64,000 nucleotides of DNA. Origin: Adiantum capillus-veneris (taxonomy: Eukaryota > Streptophyta > Polypodiopsida > Polypodiales > Pteridaceae). The translations under genes were made by a program, and so were the position numbers. Of this stretch, positions 55,872 through 64,000 are shown piece by piece (the stretch's first letter is position 1; every line of letters begins with the position of its first letter). Location: the NCBI GenBank assembly GCA_014529385.2, contig CM043960.1, forward strand, positions 32,542,396 through 32,606,395. The letters run 5' to 3'. Below the pieces are notes generated by a model. That model ran no database searches, was not told where the DNA came from, and saw only the letters and a program-made list of their open reading frames with translations.

Positions 55872-58527
55872 ACTGCTACTAGCTTGCTCTGCTATACTTA
55901 AACTCTCAGCTCAAGATGAGTCCATGTCGACTGGTTCTGTAAAGACTGTCTCCTAGCAGATTTTGGTATTGATTAGCAAAAAAATTTCTGCTCAGGTTTG
56001 ATAAGATTGCTTTTGCCAAAGTACCTTAGACTCACAAGAGTTGATTAACTCTAGCTCAAAAGTGTTAGAATTGATTGCAGCCTTTGAAATGATGAAAATT
56101 TAGGCCTTGAATAACCTAACCTGCAGATTAGATTGTTATCCGTTTTTTCCACTTGACTTGAATTCAGCTCTTGTCAAGCTCCTAATTCTTTGCGTGCAAC
56201 TTGGTTCTTCAATCTGAGCTAAGTCAGTCAGCAATTGAGATTTCCAAATTCTATCCTTGCAAGGAGCTAAAGAACTAATTTGCAACTTGCAAACTGAGTT
56301 ATCATGTATTAATTTTGATCCGATGGAACCCAAACTTGGCCAATGGCCTTGTATTATGTTGTTCCAACACTATACAAGCTCGAAAGTCCAAAATCTTGTT
56401 TCTAGGACTCAAAAGTAAATAATCCCGATATTTACTTTTCTCAGTTTCTACACTTTTTAGGCTTGTTTTGCCAAGTAATTACCTTGTTGTGGTCTCTGGA
56501 CAAGTTTGGTTGAATTTGATCAAGATTTGTCCAAGTTATCAACTGTTTAGTGTCAGCAGACTGTGATTCCAAGAATCTGGCTTAACTCTCAATTTTGTGA
56601 TCCAAATTTCACCAAATTTGATTTGTGGAGTCTACTTGATGTGCTTGACCCTATGGTATACTCAGCTGTGCAAAATTTATCAATTTTGGATCAAATGTAA
56701 ATAATTGTGATTATTTACTACAGGGATTTTTTTGTATTTTTTATTTTTTTTAAAAGATTAATTAATTTTTTAATTTAATTTTTTCTCTCAAAAGTAAATA
56801 ATCACGATTATTTACTTTTGGTAATTTTTTGCATAATTTTGGTCAACTGAGTATGTACACTTGTTTAACACATCAATATAAGCCTATGAGTCAAGTTTCA
56901 GTGAATTTGAACAAGATTTACCAAGTCACACTCAATTTCTCGACAATCAGTATAGATTTTAGTTTTTGTCAAGTTTTTGGTCTGTTTTGTGATCCAAACT
57001 TCATGAGCCTTCACAAAAGATGTTTGCAATCATGCTTAGAGTCTATGGTATCAACCTTGGTCATTTTTGAGTTAAAAGTAAATAATCACGATAATTTACT
57101 TTTGACCTAAAATGAAAACTTTTTTCAACTTCCTCTGAGTCAAGTTAAAACTTAATTTGAACAAGATTTATCAAGTCAGACTCAATTTCTCGACAATCTG
57201 TACAGATTTTAGTTTTCAGCGTGTTTTGTGATCCAAACTCTATGAGCCTTCACAAAAGATGTTTGTAATCATGCATAGAGTCTCTGGTATCAACCTTGAT
57301 CAGTTTTGAGCCAAAAGTAAATAATCACGATTATTTACTTTTGACCTAAAGTGAACAATTTTTTCAACTTTTTCATTGGACAATCTTTTTATGACCTTTT
57401 TTAAACCTGTGAGTTAAGTCAAAACTTAATTTGGACAAGATTTATTCAAGTTTATCAACTGCTTTGTGTCCGTAGACTCTGATTTCAAGAATCTGGCTTA
57501 AGTCTCACTTTTGTGATCCAAATTTTACCAAAATTGATTTGTGGGGTCTACCTGATATGCTTTACCTTGTGGTATACTCAAATTTGTAATTTTTCAATTT
57601 TTGGAGTAGATGTAAATAATCACAATTATGTACTCTGGCCATTCTTTTGCTAGTTTTTATCCCAATCTTGACACAGATATGTTAAGCACCTCAACTTAAG
57701 GTCTCTAGCCAAGTTTCATCAAGTTTGGACTATTTTTGGTCAAATGGTCATCAGTTTTCTGTCCGCAAACAAATTTTGCAAATTTGGTCACAATTTTCAG
57801 TCCAATGATCAAAATCTTACCAAATTTGGTTTGTGGGCTTATTACAATATGGTAAAACTAGTGGTATGCTGACTTGGTCAAAAAAGTTGAAAAATGGGAC
57901 AGATGTAAATAATCGCGATTATTTACAACTGGCAACTTTTTGCATCTTTTTGGTCAAGTGATCATGTACACATATTTATCACATCAATATAAGCCTATGA
58001 ATCAAATTTCATCAAGTTTGGACAAATTTTTTCCCAATTTACACTCGAGTTTCAAAAAGTCAATACAAACTTTAGTTTTTATCCAGTTTTTTTGCCAGTT
58101 TGGTGATCCAAATCTTTTGTGCCTTTACAAAAGTTGTTTGTACACATGCAATGAGTCAATGGTATGAACCTTGGTCAAATCTGAGCTGAAAGTAAATAAT
58201 CATGATTATTTACTTTTGGCCCAAAACTGACAATTTTTTGAACTTTTTCACTGGACAGTCTTTTCATGATCTATTTTGAGCCTATGAATCAAGTCAAAAC
58301 TTAATTTGGCCTAAAATGTCAAGAAAAAGTAAATAATCTGAGTTTTGGCCAATTCTTGAAATTTTTACCTCAAAGTGTCCTTGAGCTTATCCACTGGTTC
58401 ATACAACTTTTAGGCTTACTCTCAAGTTGGATTGAGTGGTTTGGAGTCTTTTCGTGCTATTTCTAGTCGTAGACCTGAAACTCTGCAACTTCACATAAAC
58501 AACTCACAGATGATTCGTTTGGAGTGA
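55872..58527 (-). other. Family H unit 1 leader with palindrome array
   Basis: Between LTR iii and the gag-like gene. No gene seen. Long diverged tandem repeats of roughly 240-295 bp make up 56.35-58.35 kb, with GATCCAAA..CACCAAATTTGATTTGTGG-like text and a dyad motif in nearly every unit. Confidence 0.65.
56411..58338 (-). repeat. Palindrome array, GTAAATAATC half-sites
   Basis: Eight dyads, plus a half-site at 58328-58338, near 56411-56439, 56697-56718, 56789-56820, 57073-57104, 57312-57343, 57612-57633, 57905-57926 and 58189-58216. Half-site GTAAATAATC faces GATTATTTAC with 2-4 bases between. 56789-56820 and 57312-57343 have perfect 15-bp arms. 57905-57926 and 58189-58216 are perfect palindromes without any unpaired centre. 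Spacing is mostly 284-295 bp. Confidence 0.9.
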
Positions 58528-58955
58528 GCAATGCAACAAACGCAACTGCAATGTGACAACCGGGGAGGGAGTAGGAAGCGCGAGAAGGAGAGGAGTGAGC
58601 ATCGTTAGCTCATGCTGTGTATTTTGTTATCCAAAACTCAATAAAATCTTTACAAAGTTGGCTTTTATACCTTAGCCAAGGTCTAAAATGTGTAATGTCC
58701 GGCGCCCAAGACCTTTGAGGCTCCACACTTATTGTATCTGCAACCCAGGTACACTAAGTGACCTATGCTTTACATCTTGGAACTCTTATTGAGCCCATAA
58801 CATGTTACAATTATCACAATGGCTAAATAAATCGGAAAATTACAATACATGGCCATTTTGGAAAAATGTGTAACTCCAATCTTCATATTCATCTTTAATG
58901 TGCATTCATAAGGCTTCAATCTTTAGCAACTCCTGTTAACTGACGTCGGCTCAGT
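58528..58955 (-). repeat. Family H LTR iii (truncated both ends)
   Basis: Matches LTR ii from the ACGT-core site (TGACGTCG, 58941-58948) through the TATA-like GGTATAAAAGCC (about 58675-58664) to the GTTGCATT stretch at 58528. Its first five bases are missing because the A-family LTR abuts at 58956. Confidence 0.8.
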
Positions 58956-59600
58956 GGTGTAGGCCTCCCTTCTCACAAGCTTGGAGTAGATGAAGAGCTT
59001 TCCATTAAAGCTTGAGAAGGAGATAGACTTTCTTTACTTCACACATGAGCTTGTGTGAGTGTGTGGGAATAATGCCTTCACAAATCAGCCCCCTCTCTCA
59101 TCTCGGTCGACCCCTATTGCAATTTACTCATGCTGGCTTCCTATTGGCCCTTGAAAAGCTTAGCCAATAGCATTTGAGCAAGCTCTTTACTCTTGCTGGC
59201 TTCCTATTTGCATGTAAAAAGTTTAGCCAATAGCATTTGAGAGGCCCAGTCAAGAGCCTTGTGACAAGTGTCCATCCTTTTCCCCTTTTGTAAAATCTCA
59301 AATAATTAATTTAATTATCTGAATTTCTAATGGATCTTTTAGTCTTCTGGCCAATAGGAATTAAGTAAATTTATGGGTTGCTTAACTCGCACTGGACCTT
59401 TTGACTATCCAATAGTATTTTAGGGAGACTAATTTTTGTTGGTTGTTTTTTTAAGCATTTATAAAATAAGAAATCTAGTTTACACTAGCTGAGCCCTCAT
59501 TGGTCCACCTCTATGTCCATCCTATAGGATTTAGGCAAGAATTGGGGGTTTTCCTGCATGCCTGATATGTGTTCTATTTGCTTTGTGGAAAGGTAAATTG

Positions 59601-59695
<95 letters not shown>

Positions 59696-60074
59696 TGTTG
59701 TCTCTTTCCCAACTTGCTCACTCTTCTGTCCTTTCCCTGTAGCCACTTTGTTGACTTTAGCATTCAACACTTTAGTCACTAAGAGTAGCTCCCATGGCCT
59801 AGGACTTTTAGAGTAAAAATTTGGAACTTTAGCCTTTGGAAGTCTTTAATGGAGTTAAGCCTAAGGGTCTTTTAAACTCCACTGGTGCACTTTGGTCTTT
59901 AGCAGACCATCCACATCTGGATCCCTATTTCACCTCCTTTGGATCCCCTATTGAGACAGGTCTGGCAGCCTTTCCAATATCTAGCCTTTGCTCCCCTTGG
60001 TATCTCCCCATATTAAATGATCAGTTTAATATGAGAAAATCATTTAGGAAAGTAGATATTAGGTTTTTATGACA
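58956..60074 (-). repeat. A-family Ty3 LTR fragment, minus strand
   Basis: Reverse complement of element A LTR from its first base (TGTCATAAAAACC at 60074) to about LTR position 980. Clear matches are the ATTAAATGATCAGTTTAATATGAG block, CTCACACAATCTC-like and CTACTCCAAGCTTG-like blocks. The far end of the LTR and the element body are missing. A (TG)n(GA)n microsatellite has expanded inside it at 59602-59693. Confidence 0.85.
59602..59693. repeat. (TG)n(GA)n compound microsatellite
   Basis: About 22 TG units joined to about 24 GA units. Confidence 0.95.
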
Positions 60075-60843
60075 TTCTTGATCGTTTCAACATGCAAATG
60101 GGGAAGGCTTCGAGTACTCCATTGCCTGCATATTTGAAACTTAGCAAGAACGACTATTCTTAATCTGCTAAGAAAAAAGCTGTGATGGCTAAGGTTCCTT
60201 ATGCTTCAGCTTGTGGTAGTCTCATGATGCCACGGTGGCTACAAGACCTGACATTGCACATGCAATGGGAGTTGTCAACAGATTTATGTCTAACCCTGGT
60301 AAAAAGCATTGGGATGATGTCAACCTGATTCTCAGATACTTGAGTGGAACTGCAGATAGACAATTTGGCTATGGTCGTGGAGAGTCATTCATTCAGGGAT
60401 TTGTAGACAGTGATTATGTAGACTGTGTTGACAATCGTAAATCAACAACAGGTTGGATTTACACATTTGTTGGTTCTGCTATTTCTTGGAGATCCGTTCT
60501 TCAAGACTGTACATCCATTTCTACCACAGAGGCAGAGTATGTTGCATTGAGTGAGGCATGCAAAGAAGCTATTTGGCTTGCTCGCCTAGTGAAAGAATTA
60601 GAGAAGTGTACACCAGTTCTTCATTGTGATAGTCAGAGTGCTATTGCCTTGGCTAACAATCCAGTGTTTCATTTCAAATTGAAACACATTGATGTGCATT
60701 ATCACTTCAGTTGTGAATGCCTGGCAAACAAGAGCCTTGATTTAGTGAAGATTCCTATGTCAGAGAACAGAGAAAATGCACTCACTAAAAGTCTCTCCAG
60801 CCATCAATTTCAGCAATGTTGTGAGTTGGCAGGCATTGGGTGA
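60075..60843 (+). pseudogene. Element G: Ty1/copia RT C-terminus and RNase H
   Basis: Starts abruptly at ILDRFNMQMGKASSTPLP. A TAA near 60161 and a small deletion near 60226 break it. Then a 202-codon stretch gives TRPDIAHAMGVVNRFMSNPG and RNase H (FVDSDYVDCVDNRKSTTG, STTEAEYVALSEACKEAIW, HCDSQSAIALANNP), ending at TGA 60841-60843. In DSDY-V-D-C the usual AGD is changed. It is related to but distinct from element C. Its 5' part is cut exactly where the A-family LTR begins. Confidence 0.9.
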
Positions 60844-60880
60844 AGCGTGGTTCTCTTCCATTCTTATGATCTCTCACATT

Positions 60881-60915
60881 GGCCATTAAGTGGGAGATTG
60901 TTAGGTTTAATGGCC
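60881..60915 (+). promoter_or_regulatory. Element G polypurine tract within an inverted repeat
   Basis: GTGGGAGAT lies between GGCCATTAA (60881-60889) and TTAATGGCC (60907-60915), a perfect 9-bp pair that spans the LTR start. Pairing extends outward with one bulge (CACAT/ATGTG). Confidence 0.8.
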
Positions 60916-61170
60916 ATGTGGCCGACCGTCCATCACTAACTGCTACTAACCCTAAGTGTACAACTATACACTTGTGTGAGCCACTAGCACTAAGTAGAGT
61001 GTGTATTGTGCCTAAGTGCATAAGATAGAGAAGAGAGAAAGGGGACACACAGTGTGTGTTGTCTCTCCGTCTCCAACCTGTGTGTGTGGCTATGGTGGTG
61101 TGTGTGTGTGTGTGAGTGTGCGTGTGTATTCCTCTTCCTCTTCCACTGTACTCCCGGCTCCTCTCCTTCA
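60899..61170 (+). repeat. Element G 3' LTR
   Basis: TGTTAGGTTTAATGGCC to CTCCTCTCCTTCA, 272 bp. The end was chosen by resemblance to the CTCCTTCA end of element C LTRs. No 5' LTR is present. Confidence 0.65.
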
Positions 61171-62849
61171 TTTCAAGACTTTACACAGCTTCAAAGTTGT
61201 TCAAACTGACTCAAGAGCTCTATAATGTTCAATGGAAGCTATGAAAATGAAAATTTTGTCAAAATCACCTTTCTGGTAGAGAATTTATATTATGTGCATC
61301 TAAGATAAATTCTTTAAATTTTGAACTTTGACCACTTGAATAGGGTTCTTATGATAAGACAAAGCTAACCCTGGTTTCAAAATAAAAAACGTTTCTAGTA
61401 GAGAATTTAGCTTCTGTGCGCCTAAGATAAATTCTTCAAAATTTGAACTTTGACCACTTGAATAGGGTTCTTATGATAAGACAAAGCTAAACTTGGTTTC
61501 CAAATGAAAAAATCACCTTTCTAGAAGAGAATTTATCTTATGTGCGCCTAAGATAAATTCTTCAAAATTTGAACTTTGACCACTTGAATAGGATTCTTAT
61601 GATAAGACAAAGCTAACATTGGTCTCAAAATCAACAAATCACCTTTCTGGTAGAGAATTTATCTTATGTGTGCCTAAGATAAATTCTTCAAAATTTGAAC
61701 TTTGACCACTTGAATAGGGTTCTTATGATAATACAAAGCTAACCCTAGAGTCAAAATAAAAAAATCACCTTTCTAGTGAAAAATTATCTTATGTGCGCCT
61801 AAGATAAAATTTTATTATTTCGAGATTTTTTCCCAAGGTAATTTTGCTGGTTTTTTACATGTAATCCTGGTATCAAATCAAGAAAATTACCCTTCTGGTG
61901 AAAATTTTATCTTCGGTGCCCCTTAGATAAAATTTTCCTGTTTCAACATATTTTTGACCAATGTGACTTGTCTAAGTTCTTGTATCAATGAGTTTCACAA
62001 AGTTTGCAGTGTTTCGTCACCCTTTTTTATCTTGTAGTCAAGGTTCCATTTTCTTGGTGTTTTTACCCTTGCACAGCTCCAAATTTGATGAAACTTGCTT
62101 AGGATCTATATTATGGTCTAAATAGACCCTGTGAGTGTAAATTTTGGCAAAATACCCTCTCTAGAGAAATTTCTATCTTCGGTGTGCCTAAGATAAAACC
62201 CTACCAGATTTTAACTTTTTTCTTTTTTTCCTTCACAAATTGATTTTCCCACAAGTTTTAGTATTTATCCACACCTTGGTTTCAAGTTTTAGCTTGATTT
62301 GGCTTTTCCTTGTTGATTTTCTCTTAAGTCTATGGTTTTTTCCAATTTTGGGCTTGATCATGTGTTTTAGTGATCCAAATGTTTCCAAAATCAATGGGGA
62401 TGGTCTAAACAAGTTGGTCCACCACCTTGCAAGTTCAATTTCTCAATTTCAGTCCCAAAACCCCCTGTCTATCTTAGGCGCGCCTAAGATAGATTTAAAT
62501 TTTCTTTTGGTTTTCTTCAATGCACCTTAGATCAGATGCAATCCTGATGGTTTTCTACTTACTCTACTCCTACTGAACATGAAAAAAGAGTACAGAAAGT
62601 AAAAACTTCAGTCTTCAGTCTCAAATCTCTACTTCCTACTTAGGTGATACCCGTACCGACCACTAGCTACTCTCAAGGATCCTTCACTGAATCCATCCTA
62701 CTAAACTAATGCTCCCGAGGTCCTTACCAAGTATCTCTACTCTCAAGCACCTCTCAGCCGTGATAAAGTCAAAAAATATGTTACTCTAACCAAAATTAGA
62801 GGAAGTAATGGAAATTCAAGTGAATGCTTTAGGTTTTTCTCTAGTCTAG
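61171..62849 (-). other. Family H leader downstream of LTR iv, truncated by element G
   Basis: Minus-strand leader of the H element whose 5' LTR is at the window end. No gene is recognised. A tandem repeat of about 126 bp with one hairpin per unit occupies 61.27-61.94 kb, and single related hairpins follow at 62.18 and 62.48 kb. Confidence 0.6.
61281..62493 (-). repeat. Hairpin array in H leader iv (ATCTTA ... TAAGAT type)
   Basis: Eight dyads: 61281-61312, 61403-61434, 61529-61560, 61655-61686, about 61779-61814, 61900-61937, 62173-62195 and 62468-62493. In the third and fourth, GAATTTATCTTA pairs perfectly (12 bp) with TAAGATAAATTC around loop TGTGYGCC. At 61900 both arms have changed to GAAAATTTTATCT/AGATAAAATTTTC. 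At 62468 the motif is a perfect 26-bp palindrome with centre GGCGCGCC. Confidence 0.9.
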
Positions 62850-62878
62850 GTTTCTCGTTCGCGGCAACGGCGTCTACA
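62850..62878 (-). promoter_or_regulatory. Family H primer-site region
   Basis: Directly after LTR iv on the minus strand: TGTAGACGCCGTTGCCGCG. The core CGCCGTTGCC matches the complement of plant Asp tRNA 3' ends, but the first bases do not give the expected TGG, so the tRNA is uncertain. Confidence 0.4.
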
Positions 62879-64000
62879 TGTCGGCCGGCTGCCAAGCCTC
62901 ACCATATTGATGCTAGCAAATCGAGAAACACAGACATAAAATGTCAATCCGTGGGACGTAGCTAACCCAACTAGTGCATGGAGGCTACAAGAGATAGCTA
63001 TTGTCTCGAAAAACCCAAGTCTAGTGTGCTCTCACCTAGATCGGTCTCAGGTGTTTGTCAGACACCAAAAGCCACTTTCCTTACCGCAAGCTTGATCGGA
63101 TAAATTTGTATAGCGACGGTGCTCCAAATGCAATGGACCTATTTCCTAGCATGTGCAGGGTATCCTCAACATTCCTATGTGCTCAAAAGTCATTTTTGAC
63201 ACTCTGGCAAAATTGCTCCTAAGATAAACAACATGTTTACCAAAGACTAATACCTTGATTTCATGTAGCTACAGTGCTCCAAATGTGACGAAACTTACTA
63301 CTTAGAATTTGTAGAGTATCATCAACACTAGCATGTGCTTAAATGTCATTTTTGACACTCGGACAAAATCGCGCATAAGAAAACAACCTATTTAAAGTCA
63401 GTCGATTTCGGACTTTGAAGCGCTCTATAGCTTCCTTAGAACGTGCTCTATCTATTCCTATGGTCAAAAACCAGTTTAGATGCTTGTATTGTGCATAGGG
63501 AATGAAAATATCTCGTAGAAGAACATGCCTAAAAATACAACTTCATTGCAAGAAACTTACGTAGAAAGAGAGAGCTTCCACATACAAGCGCGTTGGTATG
63601 CTCAAATTTTCAATGCAACACCACACGAGGGAGACACAAAATATTGAAATAGCAGAGAGCTCACAGGACTGTATTGCAGCATACGCTTACTTTCGTTATC
63701 CAAAACTTAGGTCCAAAGTTACAAAAATTGGCGTTTATACCTTAGCCAAGGTTTAAAATATGCAATGTCTGGATGCCCAAGACCTTTGAGGCTCCACAAC
63801 TTACCATCTGCAACCTAGACACACTAATTGACATATTGTTTACATCTCAGAACTCTCATCACGCTCATAACACGTTACAATTATCACAATGGCTAAATAA
63901 ATCGGGAAATTACAATACATGGCCATTTTGGAAAAATATGAAAAGTGTGTAACTCTAATATTCACTGCTTCTTTATATATTCATCTTCGATGTTCATTCA
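62879..64000 (-). repeat. Family H LTR iv (runs off the window)
   Basis: Matches LTR i along its visible length, including the 156-bp tandem duplication (63119 and 63275) and the TATA-like GGTATAAACGCC (about 63743-63732). About 50 bp of its start should lie beyond 64000. Confidence 0.85.

Noticed and set aside
62240-62530. 96-codon hydrophobic plus-strand frame resembling a membrane protein
   Set aside because: T-rich leader sequence read in frame; it spans the 62468 palindrome and has no counterpart elsewhere.
62850-62878. A tRNA-Asp gene end (CGGCAACGGCG on the plus strand)
   Set aside because: No cloverleaf upstream; the position right after LTR iv makes a primer-site region more likely.

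Overview
This window looks like repeat-dense nuclear DNA of a land plant. Nearly everything recognisable is LTR retrotransposon sequence. The primer sites match plant initiator-Met tRNA, there is a chromodomain Ty3 element, and long (CA)n, (GA)n and compound (TG)n(AG)n microsatellites recur every few kilobases. I find no intact single-copy host gene, no rRNA or tRNA gene, no CRISPR array and nothing bacterial. The sequence alone does not tell me the plant group.

Layout. 1-13.5 kb: a roughly 1.8 kb host segment is present twice (3-1838, and 3309-3577 plus 12458-13510). The second copy is split by a nearly complete Ty3/gypsy chromovirus, element A (3578-12457), with 1.59 kb LTRs, an iMet primer site and gag-pol in one frame with four nonsense codons. 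The first copy preserves the empty site. 13.5-19.8 kb: microsatellites, a broken coiled-coil reading frame on the minus strand, and a LINE remnant. 19.8-21.3 kb: 3' end of a minus-strand copia element. 21.3-27.0 kb: microsatellites, a 31-base C tract, two Ty3 integrase fragments (one per strand), several local tandem repeats, and an LTR with TATA box and poly(A) signal. 27.05-33.4 kb: element B, an older, heavily mutated relative of A. 33.4-35.6 kb: non-coding, with a 204-bp tandem duplication and a 27-base G tract. 35.56-41.08 kb: element C, a young Ty1/copia element with 192-bp LTRs, a CCAGC target duplication, an intact RT-RNase H region and three upstream nonsense codons.

41-64 kb: a minus-strand cluster of one LTR family, called H here. 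Four LTRs in the same orientation (i 43648-44817, ii about 50075-50561, iii 58528-58955, iv 62879 to the window end) separate internal regions. These encode a Gag-like protein with an unusual zinc knuckle and a clan-AA-protease-like domain, but no reverse transcriptase, RNase H or integrase. The 3' ends have a Ty3-style hairpin and polypurine tract. The array is interrupted by a minus-strand LTR of the A family (58956-60074) sitting inside a copia fragment, element G (60075-61170).

The most interesting signal is in the H leaders, between LTR and gag. Each of the three visible leaders carries its own array of repeated dyad-symmetric motifs: GTAAATAATC half-sites at 56.4-58.3 kb, ATCTTA half-sites at 61.3-62.5 kb, and GATCAAAAGG half-sites at 41.85-42.05 kb. 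Sequence differs between arrays, but pairing is often kept by matched changes on both arms. This suggests selection for hairpin or dimer-site structure in an RT-less retroelement lineage. Motif positions come from reading the sequence; no alignment, folding or database search was run.
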